A stretch of DNA of 64,000 nucleotides from Marisa cornuarietis (taxonomy: Eukaryota; Mollusca; Gastropoda; Architaenioglossa; Ampullariidae), in assembly GCA_004794655.1 (NCBI GenBank), contig SMMW01000585.1, forward strand, positions 4,723,501 through 4,787,500, written 5' to 3'. Position 1 is the stretch's first letter; each line of letters opens with the position of its first letter. The translations under genes were made by a program, and so were the position numbers. This document shows, piece after piece, positions 11,089-23,692 of this stretch. The notes under the pieces are model-generated. The model saw only the letters and a list, made by a program, of their open reading frames with translations, ran no database searches and was not told where the DNA came from.

Positions 11089-14000
11089 CTACGCAGTATC
11101 CGAGATTAATACGCGAACAAATGCTTCTGCTAAAAGTAGTTCAGTTATAAGCAGTGAACTGCTAGTTCATAATGACTCAGGTCTCTAGTCATCCTGTGAG
11201 CAGACCATCCTTAATTAAACTCCTCGTCACTAGAAGACAACAACGCTTATCAACTGACTCGCACCGGGAAAAGCTGATTGTGTTTAAACTTCAGTTCGTT
11301 GCAGCCTAATCGCCGTATTAATATGTGCATGAAATCCATTAAAAGAAAGTTTTGTTTAAAAAAAATCCGAAAGCAAAGTGTGCAATATGGTTTCTGAAAC
11401 TGAAGACCACCAGATAAAAAACAGCAGTGACTGTCGGATCCAAGTCGGGAAGTGGGAATAAAACCTGGTGTCTATTAATTTTGTGTTTAGATTCTTTGGG
11501 GATAACTTGAAAATCTGTCAAAACGGACATTGGTCCAAGCGGAAGAGTGTTTGCCAAGTACGTTCCTGTCTAGGTTGGCAATGCCGCTATTGAGATCAGA
11601 GATTTTTGTTTACTGTACTTACTTAATCACCAAGAATAATCTCCACATATTTGCCACAAAAAAACAACCCCAAAACAAACAACAAAAACAAAGCACATAA
11701 CAAGGCAATAAAGACAGCTACTCAAGCCTGAGGCTGAACGAAGTAGCCTTGAACTCCCTACCAGGGTTTGGGCCAAAACCAGGTGAAAATATGAGAATTA
11801 ATATCGCAAAAATGGAACATCCTCAACTTCCCCTATATAAAAAATAACTGTCTAAATAACTACCCCTTTAAAAAAGAAACTAAAGGAGTTCCGTAGACAG
11901 AGCAGCACGGACGATTAAGGGCAACCCCTGCTTATTTCCAACGGAAATCCACATCCGTGACAACTGGAAGACCCTGGATCTCACGATTTTAAGAGGCCCG
12001 CATTGAAAGCAAATCTTTGACACAATAAGATGGTCGTAACAGGAAATCCCAAAGCTTTGCCAAATTTTTAAAACTGAGTGTGAGACAATGACATCTTTCA
12101 AAGGACGATAAACGCCGTACGGAAGGCGCCAAAAACAAAAGGTTCGAAATCGAAAATTGGTTTAGGGGTTGGTTTATGTTGTAAACCTTGCCAGCAACAA
12201 AAGCTAAATCACAGCGAGAGAGTCACACCTTTTGAAATGGTGAAAAGAATTCTGGACGATCTAGTGATAAAACCACGAAAACGAAAGGAACTTCGGGGTT
12301 GGGGGGAAAAGATGGAAAGGGCGATGAAAGAAGAAGGAAGACACGGGCGGAGACGAGAGAACGACTGAAAAAAACGGGGGAAAAAAATAAAAGAAAAAAT
12401 TGTCAGAGAGAGTTGAACCAGGGTTCGTACTGGGTGTAGCTCTGTAAGTGAAAATGGCTTCTTCACACTTTCCTGTGCTGTCGGCGATTGTTTACGCTGA
12501 CAATAACACTTCAGCGATTAACTTCTAAAAGCCGCCGTTTGCTTCTGTTTAAATTAAAGTCACCAAAGGCGTGTTCTGTGCATTCCTGCTTTGCATGCCG
12601 CACACTGCGCTTCTATGTTTTATTGTCCTGATACTTTACACCCCGGCCTTTGATGGGCTTACGCTGGAACTAGATCGCCTGATAAAAATGCGGAGTTAAA
12701 AACACATTTTACAATCCAGCCGCTTCCCGCCATGTTCGCGCCAAATACCAGCTTGACGCTCTGATGACTAATACACACGTGGTCACGTGACGGGGACCCA
12801 TTGTGTTTATCGACAGCAAACCGAGGAAAAGAGAGTAGTGGGTGAGAGCGCTCCACTGCCTGTTTATATAAATTAAACTGCCCTAACCTTAGACAACCTT
12901 TGTGACCTTAACTTCTGACCTCTTTCTCTGGTACGAGGGTAGAGAAAAAAAAAATGTACCAAAAAAAGCTCTGCCCATAAATCGCATTAAGTGCCGCCTC
13001 GTGTTCTTTGAATGCCAGGACCACCGTAGTTGGGACGCTCTTTAGTTGATAAAGGACGGTAACTGAATCACCACAGACTCGTCATGCAGTTAGTTTAGCA
13101 AATACAATTGGGGGGAGGAGGTCACCGACGCTCCTCGTGTGCTAGACATTCGTTTGCTTGTTTCTCTGTTTGTTTGTTTATTTACTTTTGGGTCGGGTTA
13201 ATCGGGATGTTTGTCTGTGTATTCGTTTGTTTGTTCGTTCGTTCGTTCGTACGCGCGTGCGTGTGTGATTAATGTCTGTGTGGAGGAACAAAGCTGGGAC
13301 CAGTAGAGGGGAGAGTAGTTTGATTATCACGTGGAAGACCCTCACAATCTATATGTACAATGTACATACAGTTCGTGTCACCTTTACAAGCTCACTGGAC
13401 ATCAACTGACCAGGACTGAAGTAAGCAGCTGCAAAGTTTGAATCAAGCTGAGGGTCAGATGAAGTCAGGTCTTTTTTCTCCTCCTCGTGTCTCAATGGGC
13501 TGAAAATTGTACAGACAATAACATCTATTGGCTGGATTTATAGTCCTGTAGAAAGCTTTCTATGGTGCCAGTCAGGCCGTTGGCGGCGAGTGCCAGGACT
13601 CAAAGACATAGCTTTGCAAATATGGCGACATTAGAATGACGGATGTAGCCGAAAACTTCCCAACCGTCTCCTCGTCTGAGACACACACATGGACAAGACA
13701 GCACTACTGTACAACCTTTATTGTCGGCGTGCATCATACGGTCTGTCATCCAGTCTCGAGATAAGAGCCACGGCGAATCATAAATGTACGGCCTGGCGCC
13801 CAAGGCATCTCTTTTGTTACGAAGATTATGCTCGCACTCCATTTTCTGCACGGTTTGTCTCCCTTGGGCCACCCAGTCTCTAGGATGGAGGGAGGGGAGA
13901 ATGACCTCCCAGAAAAAAATGGCTTGGGTTTGGTGCACATACACTCCTGTCAGCAGACCTGGAGCCTGTTTTAGCTTTGTGTTAAGGCAGTCTTTAGAGG

Positions 14001-15483
14001 GCATGCATCTTTCGACGAAGGTGGTAAAACTTCCCCTGACTTCACTCTGGCTACGTGTCCACACAGTCTTTTGCCTTAAAACATGATACCTTGTATCCCA
14101 AATTCAAGTCCCAGGACGCAATTGTCTCCCAGTACTCTTGTCACTCTTGAGTTATCTAACCTGAACAAAAAAGGGCAGCCGATAAATCGAGTGCCGAGGT
14201 AGTCGAAGGACTTAAGAAGGCGATTTGTAAAGATAAGACTGCAGTAAAAAGTTACCCCAGCAACAAGGGGGAGAAAGAGGGCGTTGCGAGCGGACTATAT
14301 TTTTTCATGATCATTTGGTCCAACCAGACAAATCCTGCGGAAGGATACCGCAGACAGCTGAAGTCAGGTCGATATGTCGGTTCGGTTTCTTTGGGGCTTT
14401 TGCAGCCACTACCGCTAGCAGTAGTGGAAGTGTAAGTAAGGAAGTGTAAAAAAAGACGGTAGCTTGTCATGACTTTTCCTATCTGGTTCCCGTCCTTGTC
14501 CTTTATGTACTGCCCTTCATATCTTTGTTACAACCAGTTGTTACATATGTGTTACCAGCGGTCACATCCTTGTTACCACCGTCACCAAAAACAGATTAAC
14601 CGCACCCTTCATTTGCAATGTGTCTCAGTCTTGAATTGCCTTTCTGAATGTCCTCATTTTAACCCGATGGTTTGCTCCGTCAGACCAGACACTTTTAAAA
14701 ATTTATTATTGCAGTTTAAATCCTGCTGTCATAAACAACCCCTGCGGGCACTATATTCGTCAGATGGATTTTCTTCTGACAAATGTATTTTGACGCGGAA
14801 ACGAAATGTATGATGAATCAGACTGTTGGCGGAAGTAGAGCGTTTCAACAGTCAATAACTGTTTTGTCAATAGGTCGCCACAGCAGACTGTAATGGCCTG
14901 TAGTTGAGACACCTTCTAGTGCCGATGCCTTGCAGAATGTTAGCTAAAGTGTAACGAGGGACGAAGAGTCTTCTGTGGCGGTATGAGACGAAGCACCCTG
15001 GCATCTACAGCAACCAGCATTGCGACTTCCGGCCATCGCTGACTCGTTCTGGACCAGGCACGTCATGTCCCAATGATGGCTGCGCCTCCCACTTAAACTT
15101 GTTTCCAGCTCTTTCTACCATTTAAATGACGGTCACATTAACAATTTGCCAGACAAATCGCCAATAGGTATCAGATTAAGAAGACTGTCACGGGATAGTT
15201 CTTCAGGAGTCAGCAGATGTCCCTGGACTGCCGTTTGAATTGTCTGGTGTCTGCAGCTCTCGCTACTTTCTTGTTTCGTTTTGTTTTCCTTGCAACAGTT
15301 TGACAAGCAGTGCTCGCTTCACACTTTATCAAAACTTCTTTTATCGGTCACGTATCGCGAACGCTATGGCTGGTTCTCCAGTGAAGCAGTCCAATTCTGC
15401 ATACGACCCCTGGCTGGTTCCCCTCGTAAAGCCAGCCATTGTTGCAAACGACCATCACTGCTTCCCCTACAGCAGCACGCAAA

Positions 15484-15745
15484 GGGTCGCCTATCTCAGC
15501 GCTGAAATCACTGTAGGAAGCGAGCAGCTAAACTAAGACATGTAGGGTCTACCGCTTGTGCTCTCACAAGACAAATGCAACAGCTGAAGAGGGTCAGACA
15601 ATGTCACTAACTGCACGCAGAGTGTCGCCCACCTTAGCGCTGTAGGAAGCAAGTATCTAAACTAAAGCATCTAGCATCTCTCCCTTGTGCTCTCAGAAGA
15701 CGTGCCCCAACTGAAGAGGGTCAGACGGTGTCACTAACTGATCGC
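15484..15745. repeat. Two-copy tandem duplication, period about 127 bp
   Basis: Shared blocks include CTGAAGAGGGTCAGAC at 15584 and 15711, plus CGCTG...CTGTAGGAAGC, CTAAACTAA and CTTGTGCTCTCA in the same order in both copies. The copies have diverged by substitutions and small indels. Confidence 0.85.
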
Positions 15746-17111
15746 AGTGCCCCTGATGCTGCTGTGCGGCCTACACAGCGAAGCCCTTTCCCAGGGACTC
15801 CTCCTGGTCGTGTCTATATTTTTCACGTGTTTCCTTGCGTGTCTGCCGTTGAAATTACAGTCGGCTAGACCTCAGAAGTTTTAAGAACATGCTTTTTAGG
15901 ACATGTGATAGCTCCGCTATGGCACGATCGTCCGCCAACTGCTCTGCCTTCAGCGACCTATGTAATTCCTGCGTTGCTCTGGGTAAATAAATCTATTCAA
16001 GAAGACTCAGACAATAGCTTCTTTCACTTGACAAGGTCATTTAAGGCGAGGCCCAGTAGTCGCACATTTTTACCGGGGGTTTTTACCTGGGTTTTTTTGT
16101 TACCTGTCTCTTAAGAAACATATTGGGGCTGTACCAGAGAAAGGCCCAGAAACCAGCAGCTGTAGTAATGACTGTAATCAGAGGCCAAAGATGCATCTTC
16201 TCGTTGTCTTGACAATCGTTTTTTATCTGTTGAAAAATAACACTTACCTGCAGAAATAAGTAGAGCTTTCGAGGCAATGCGTTATTAAGGCTTACTTAAC
16301 AAGTATCATCAAAGTACAGAACCTTTTGTAGCATTGTTGCCTCGGGGCATAAAAATGCTAGTAGTGTTGACTGTCCTCGGGATTTTCTACATGGCTGAGG
16401 ATAAAGTGAAGGTAAAGGGTGTGTTGTCTCGATGAGACACACACAACTTCCTCGCGAAGATTCGGCTTACTTTAACATGAAACTTCAAGGATGTTTTTAC
16501 CATAAAGACATGATACACTGATAAGTAAAGAACATTGTGTAACTTTGTTCTCTCTCCTATACCACCACCTCTCTCTCCTCCCTCTACCGTTCCCCTCTAC
16601 CGCCATCCCACAAATGCTTGTTACAGTATAACACATCCACAACTCTTAGCGTAAAATGGGACTTGACACAAGATGTCAAAAGAAATTAGTGCAGTCATTC
16701 GTATAACTTGTCAAAACATATTTTTAATATAACTTTGCATGGTTCAAAGTTCACGCTACTGGCAGGATCTCAGAAAAAAAACGGATGGGAAATAACTTCG
16801 GAAGAACCGTGCAAGCAAGACAGTCATGTCTCTGAAACAAAAATGCTGAGTAACGTTGCCTCGCTTTAGTTTCAAGTTGTAACAGAATCTGTCGCCATAC
16901 GCACTGACCTCTCAACCTTCTACCGCAACCTTCAGCGGTTACGTTTCTCTTACTCAGCCTTTACGACCCTAAAAAATGCACATAAATACTTTGTCAAAGT
17001 GCATTAGCCCGAGCTTGACGCAGCCACTCCAGATCCAATTGTTATATCTCTCTTCTTTGTGTTTGATCCTCTCTGTGTATGTGTGTGTGCGCGCGCGTAC
17101 GTGCATGCGCG

Positions 17112-17268
17112 CAGGCCCGTTCTTAATCCCTGTGGGGCCCGAGGCATAGGGCATGTGCAGGGCCCTCGACGCCACGATCGCCATGGTTTCAGTTGGGATC
17201 TAAAGACACTCAAAAGCGCGGGGCTCTAGTCAGACGCCTTTGTCTGTCTGCCCCTAAGCACGGCCCTG
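17112..17268. mobile_element. hAT-type MITE, 157 bp
   Basis: The left end CAGGCCCGTTCTTA and the reverse complement of the right end CAGGGCCGTGCTTA form terminal inverted repeats. The element is flanked by an 8-bp target duplication (CATGCGCG on the left, CATGCGTG on the right, one change). It has no coding capacity. The 8-bp duplication and CAGGG termini are hallmarks of the hAT superfamily. Confidence 0.75.
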
Positions 17269-18109
17269 CATGCGTGCATAAGAGAGAGAAAGAGGCAGAA
17301 AGGGAGTACAAGAAAGCAACAGGAAGATAATGACTTGTACAATTCCAAATGAACGCTGAGTTTGGCGGCAGTTCAGCGACTGGTCAGACCCAAGCCCTTG
17401 TGATGTCCAGAAGCCTACACTGGAGGCTGTACTGGTTTTCAAGCCTATGGTCCTCGATCAGCTCTATCGGGAGTAGTATGTGAAAGCACTGGTACGCGTG
17501 TCCTTAAAGGACTTCGTGACTACAGCTTGAGTTGAGGAAAACTGCCACCCCACCCCACACCCCCTCTCGTAAACTGAACCTGCACCAAAAATGTCATCGC
17601 TACCCGGAATCAGCCTCGAAGGGTGTTTTATGATACTCCGGGTGGGAACTCCTACGTCACCTTAGGCCGTCGATCCAGTTTGGCTTACACAACTATGCAA
17701 TGAAATGTTGAGATTGCAATGACTTTTAAACTTTGCTTAGACAGGAATGTTTATGAAGCAGTACTTAGTGGGTTATAAGGGAAAATAATAACATACGAGG
17801 CTAACTTTGACACAAGACGAATTGTAAACACTGAAGAAACTAGTTCACATAATGAATCCTCTTTTACTTGTAAATTTAGGCTCCAGATTCTGTGACAGTT
17901 CTTTTATCTTAATCAGATAGAAGTGTGAGTTGTGCGTGAGCAATAATATATTTCCCTGAACGGATGCGAGCTCATTGCTCTGTACACGAAAGACTATACA
18001 CGACAGTCAATCGTATGCGATAGAAAATCTAGCGTCAGCAAAGGAATGATAACAGGGCAAGCACAGCCAAAGTACCCGGATAAAGAACTGAGAAATGAGT
18101 GGAATAGTT

Positions 18110-18250
18110 CGCTTGATTATGAACGATAGCTCTTAAAGAGATCGGTTTTGAGGCTTTGAACTTAGACACAGTTCATAGAGAAAGGGGCAGAGAATTCCAA
18201 GAGCTAGGGACCTGAGAGGGAGCGTCTGCCAAATTTCTCCAGTCTAATGG
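18110..18250 (-). pseudogene. 3' end of a CR1/L2-like LINE reverse transcriptase ORF, decayed
   Basis: Read on the minus strand across frames, the sequence gives R-L-E-K-F-G-R-R-S-L-S-G-P, then W-N-S-L-P-L-S-L, then S-K-F-K, then S-L-K-T-D-L-F-K. This order (K-x-G-x-R-S-F-S, G-P-x-x-W-N-S-L-P, F-K-x-x-L-K-x-x-L-F) is the conserved C-terminal tail of reverse transcriptase ORFs in CR1/L2-type non-LTR elements. At least two frameshifts and a stop break it. Only the last part of the ORF is present, as expected for a 5'-truncated insertion. Confidence 0.6.
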
Positions 18251-19134
18251 GTGGTACACAACAGTGGGCACCACAAGCTGACCGTTGAGACTGACTTTGG
18301 TGGGTGTAGTAGTTGTATGTGTACGTCCATCGTGTTTGTGTGTGTGTGTGTGTTCTGCATGAGACTGGGACAGTCTGACCACACCCATCCAAACGTCAGT
18401 GTGCACTTGTGCCATGTCTTGGTTTTATGAAGTTCGCTTTCAGTAAAATCAGATTACACTTGTAGATTATGGTAATCACGCGGCTAATGAAATGCACTTT
18501 ATGAGATAAAAACACTACAGCAGAAAGACTAATGAAAGGCCTGGCAGACACAAAACCCGTGAAATGATGGGGTGGGGGGAAGGTTCGACGTGTTATCTCT
18601 AGTCAACAAGCTTTAATGGAGTGACTTCATAAGATGCAGGACGCGAAGTAACCTGAGCAAGAAGCCGGTCTCGAGCACATTGTTGCGCTTTCTAGAGAAC
18701 AGTCTCCAAGTTCCTCCGGTAGCCCGAGACGACAATGCGCGTGACTAGTTTTATTGGCCACATCTTGACGCCTAGGTGTAAAACACCAGTGTCTCGGGAA
18801 AGTTGATATCATGGCCACGCAGGCCATCTGATAGTGATGGTGGTATGCTGTGTCTGTTGCTGAGTGTAGCAACAGTTCTGACATTTTGGGTCTGCCTCGC
18901 CTTTTTCTTCCATCTTCAGTATGGGTCTTCCTTACTGTAGAGTGTAGACCGCACGATGTCCTGAAGTTGCTGCTCTGAACAGCAGCAGGTGCGGCAAAAT
19001 CACTTGACAGTAGGTGTAACCACGTGACCTAATACCTTTCTAGTTTGAGAAATAGCAGCAACAGCATCTACGAAAGGAAAATGGTAAAGCGTTGGGAAGA
19101 GGAAGAAGCAAAGGAAGAATTGTTTGTTGCTTAC

Positions 19135-19340
19135 CCTAGCGGCGACTCCGAGGTCCACCTGCAGCCACTCAGATGACGACTTGTACTTGGCGCACCACCC
19201 GTACTTGTTAGGTAGGTAGACGCGGGCATACTTCTCGTGACAGCGCCGATCCCACTCCTGCGGGTACGTGGAGGAAGAAGTGATCTGCCAGTCTCTGATG
19301 GTACCCGTTATCATTCCAAGAGGACCATTCGTTTTGCACA
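19135..19340 (-). CDS. Exon 2: N-terminal half of discoidin domain 1
   Basis: This 206-nt exon encodes residues 23-91 and begins with the classic F5/8C opening C-x-x-x-G-P-L-G-M. It continues with the QITSSS strand, an R-V-Y-L segment, the G-W-C-A-K motif and W-L-Q-V-D-L-G, all in the canonical order of the family. The acceptor is tgatacccag| and the donor AGG|GTAAGC. It enters in phase 1 and leaves in phase 0. Besides the domain-closing cysteine C24 there are two extra cysteines, C56 and C72, placed to pair within the spike-loop side of the barrel. Domain 2 has an equivalent pair. This exon is the strongest single piece of coding evidence in the window. Confidence 0.93.
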
Positions 19341-22300
19341 CTGGGTATCAAAGACAAGAGGCCGTGGTTACTGACTTCACTTTACAATTGAAACATTATA
19401 GTGAATCTTGTTAGTGACGATACAAAATAATTTCACACCTGTCTAACAAATGTCAAAAGGCCATCATGCCAATTAACACTAAAGCTCTAATTAACCGTGT
19501 CTATGAATAACATAAAATGATTGATTCAAATGTTCATAAGTTGAAGCACTATCTGGCATGGAATGTAGCGATCGCAAAAAAAAAAAATAATACTAAGGAT
19601 ATTTTATGGTGCATTTCCCCCACTTTTAAGTAGGCACGGTGGACCTTATAAACACAAATCAAAGTATAATACACAAATATATACTCAAAATGAACACAGC
19701 ATACGTATTAGACCAAACATATTAATAATTATACAAAGACAGAAATATAAATAGCATCAGTATTGAGACTGTGCCTGACACAATACACGGCAGATAAAAT
19801 GACCATCATATGGAATGTCGAGGTCACAGACTAGTTAGCTGTACGTTGGGACGAGGCTACGTAATTATGATTGGGGTGGTTGACTGATTGCACATGCAGA
19901 CTCGACTAAAAAAAAAAAATAAAAAAATACAACAACAACAACAACAACAACACACACACACATCTGTTCCATGAGCAGTAACTAACATCAATCCACATAA
20001 TGCTAGTCTCTTTCACTTTTTTCGTCTATTGACTAGTCTATTTGCTTGTCTTCCTCTGCAGATTTGCACAACTCTCATTCCTTACTTAATGTTTCTTCCC
20101 TGATTCCTCTATGTCTTTATGTCAGCCTTTTATTACTTTGTTGTTTTTCCTTCCGACCTTTGTATGCTGTCCATGTCTCGTTCTTTTCTCAAGCCCTGAG
20201 AGCATGCTCCTTCGTGAGTGTGAGCATGCGCTATATAAATCACTCGTTTATTTTTATAATTTAATTGGCTGATTAGTTCGGGTGAGTTTAGAAAGGTGGG
20301 TAAATGAGTGAGCGAGCCAATAAAGGGAGGTAGTTCCTTCAGCCAGCAACCTTGGCGCGTGCATCAACTTTGACCTCGACTTGGCGAGCTGTGTTTGAGC
20401 AGCACTGTTGTACCAACATGCATACAAACAGCTGCACAGGGAGACTTTGCCACGGGAACTAAGCCGGAACTCTGTGGACGGCCGACTATTTGCGTCTGGC
20501 AAGAAGATGCGGCATGGCAAGGAGCCCGAGGGCAATGTAGATAATGTTTGCACAGCACTACTCCAGCTTCAAACCAACTTGTCCTGACGGCGCCCAGTAT
20601 TGGCACGTGGGATGATGCTATAAGCAGCTTGGGCAACACCGACTACAGCGCTTGGCAATATTGCATCAACATCTACCCACTCACTCACATGGCTCTCCGG
20701 TGTTGTGTAACGAGACAAAGACGGCGTACTATCAAAACAAAGACCTCGGGAGTTGAACGTGGTGTTTAGACAAGTTATCTGTACTTCAAACACACACTTC
20801 AGACGCCCGCGTTTTAACATTTATCTCACGACCCTTTAAAAAGCCTTTGAATTTTTTCGGGTTTTTTGATGCAAATGCATCAGCTTTCGACACTTTTAGG
20901 TTCAAACGTTACTGCTTGTGTCATCTCACCAAATAAAAAAAAAGAACGAAAGCGAATAAGCATGTAGACAGGTGAATGAGTGCGGCGATTGGTCAGCGCA
21001 TTTAGTAGGTGATATATTAACTAAGTTCGGACTTCACTCTAGAACACTAAATAACAGGTTATGATGGACATTTTCCCAAGATCTGCAAAGTGTGGTACTG
21101 ACAACGTGCAAAAGTTTGTTAACGGTTTCTAAAGAACAGCATGAAGTTTACATGATTACTGAGATACACAACTTCACGTAATTTCTTATTTGTTTTATGA
21201 CTTCTCCCGCGACTCCCCACCATATCATTAAATCCTTTGGTCTGACACTTCATCTCTTCGATTGTTTAGGTTTAGCGCATCGCACACTTTAGCGCCTAGT
21301 GCTAGCGGGAACTTGTCAACTGGACCTTTACAAGGTTTGCACAAGCGCTGCCGCTCTGTCTGGGCACGACAAGCCACTCGTGTCTCCATCAGCAGGCAAT
21401 GATGATGATACCGAGATACTACCCCGACAATTGCTGTCCTCTGAATTTGTCACCGAGGCGGGCAGATGATTTGCAAGCTCTCATATGTCCACTCCAAGGG
21501 AGTGTTTCTAGCGCCAATCTACAAACCACAGTCCTTTCATCTCTCCTCCACACAAGCGGTTCTCCGAGCGAAAGAACTCGCGCTTACTACAGTACAAAGC
21601 AAGACAATCATCTTCACGCCTGGCGCAAGCTGAAGTATATATTGCGAGAAGGTGGAGGAATTTTACCGACTCGGCGAATTCTCGAAATGTAGATTCGGGC
21701 GTAAGACATTTTCCTGAGTGCTCACCCTACTTCAAGTCTCTTTTTAAGAACGGAAAGCTGGGAGCTACTTCTGGTGGAGGGGGGAACAATTTGTTTCGAA
21801 AGGTTCGGTTACTCGCGATTCCTCCCTGGTCTTAAGTCGGGTGGATTAAGATTTAGCAAACGGGTGTTGGGTAGGCCCTGTATCGATGCACCCTTCTCTC
21901 TTCCAGCTGTCCACCCACTCCATCAAGTTCAATATTGGATTTCTTGCGGCAATGCAAATGTGTAATGCATACACTCTCTGAAAATGCAAGCGGATTACAG
22001 CAGCTGAGCAGCTGACACTCTGGGACCGGGGTGCATGTATCAAGGCGATTAAGTGCACGTCAAACAGGCTGTGGCCGCACGGCCCAGATATGTGGAGGTG
22101 TCAACCTGAACCGTCTTTCTATCCACCGGCCCTACAAGCCGCACCACTGGTCCGCGGAGATCGCAAGAGGACGCAAGTATAATGAACGTGCTGCGAACAA
22201 ATAAAACACAGTGTGCAACAAACCAATGTCGGATATTTTGGTTTCTTCTACGAGAAGGTAGGAGTGGGCAGGGGGTGGGGGGGTGGGGGCGTGGAATTAA

Positions 22301-23544
22301 ACTTTGACATCAGTAACTGTAGCTTACTTATCCCGTATGCACTGGCATGGACAAAAGGAGGCTTGAATGAAGAAAACGCCAGATGTTGAAGACGCTTAAG
22401 CCAAAACCCATACGTGAAGATTTGTAGAAGTCATACCCAGCTTGATGAATACATTAGAAATGCTTCCCGATAAGGGAAACGAACCGATCTCTTTTACAGC
22501 CACGAGTTAAGGGTTTCAAAGACCAAAACAACGAAGCTCTCCAGAGACTAATCATTTAGAGAACAGCTCCAGCACAGTGATGAAGGACAGCTAACTCTTA
22601 CTCTTTCGTGCATTAGCGTCCATGGAGGAACTCACACATAAAAAGAGGACCAAACAAATGTGTTTTAATCTTGTAACTCATGAATGAAGTAGAACCATCA
22701 AGGAGTGCAGGAGCATAAACCAACCGCCTTTCGTTCTTTTCATGGGAACGTAACCAACTCTGTAGTTACACAAAACCTGTCCAGCTGTGCATCGACAATA
22801 CTGGGTATGTGTGTGTGTGTTTGTACAGGCGTGTGCACGCGCGTAACGGTAAATACCCGAGGAATATACAAAGCTATCCCCATGCAGTCTTTGCGCTTCT
22901 TCTCTCTCGGGTGAATTACACGGTATGCGTGAGCGTCTCAGACAAGCAGGTTGATGACATCGCACTCGGGATGGCGAGGGCTGTGCGTCTCTTTGTCTTG
23001 CACGCAGCCCCGTCCTACCTGGCAGCACCTGCAGCTCACCGGCATCACCATGTCTTCTTTATTTCCCAGAAGAGTCGGCCTTTACAGTTCAGCGAAGTTG
23101 AGCAGCCGAGAGCAAATACCTCGTCAAACGAGACGGTGCAAATAAATATCTCCATCCTTTCGGTTTCTGAACCAGTGCGAGTTTATTACTGTTTGTGCGT
23201 CCTGTGCTGCTTTTGTCGGGGATCACTTGTTACTCTTCCTTACTCCTCACCTCTAACTTAAAATAGTTACAGTGGACGGCAAGGAGAATATAACAGTTGT
23301 ACTATGAGTTCCTTGATGTGAGCTCCAGGTAATACAGAATGTGACATGAGTTCCAGTGTCCCTCACTTCAACACAGGGAAAGGGAGGGAAGTGGGGGTCG
23401 CAAGTCTGGCTAGTTGGTTGGCTAGCTGATTAGATCGGACAATTTCTTTCCTAAGGGTGGATTTTGTGCCCAAAAAGGGATATGTGTAAAACAAACGTGA
23501 TACATGGGGAGAAAAACGGAGTAACCGAAGTAAATTTCCTACAG

Positions 23545-23692
23545 TACCCTCTCCCCCACCTGTGAACAACTATCACAGAAAGAAATAAGTGTTGAAGTTC
23601 CGAGACGAAATCTGAACCGAGATGTACGACACTCACTGCAGATAAGACAAGTTTTACCACTGCGCCACAGGGGAACCCCAAGGGCGCGCACA
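23545..23692 (-). mobile_element. tRNA-derived SINE fragment
   Basis: On the minus strand TGGCGCAGTGGTAAAAC matches an RNA polymerase III A box, and CTCGGTTCAGATTTC, at tRNA-like distance, matches a B box. An unrelated tail follows. It does not fold as a normal tRNA gene, so it is a SINE head rather than a functional tRNA. Confidence 0.7.

Larger units (their letters stand above)
9946..19134 (-). other. Intron 2
   Basis: This 9.2-kb phase-0 intron contains the exon-like segment 10951-11088, the tandem duplication 15484-15745, the hAT MITE 17112-17268 and the LINE 3' remnant near 18110-18250. Long open frames at 10635-11150 (plus) and 13600-14064 (minus) show no family motif. The remaining sequence is unassigned. 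Confidence 0.7.

Noticed and set aside
10635..11150. 171-codon plus-strand open frame
   Set aside because: It overlaps the exon-like segment on the other strand and shows no recognisable domain. No consistent start or splice context.
13600..14064. 154-codon minus-strand open frame
   Set aside because: No motif, and an overlapping plus-strand frame of 100 codons is equally open, which suggests composition rather than coding.
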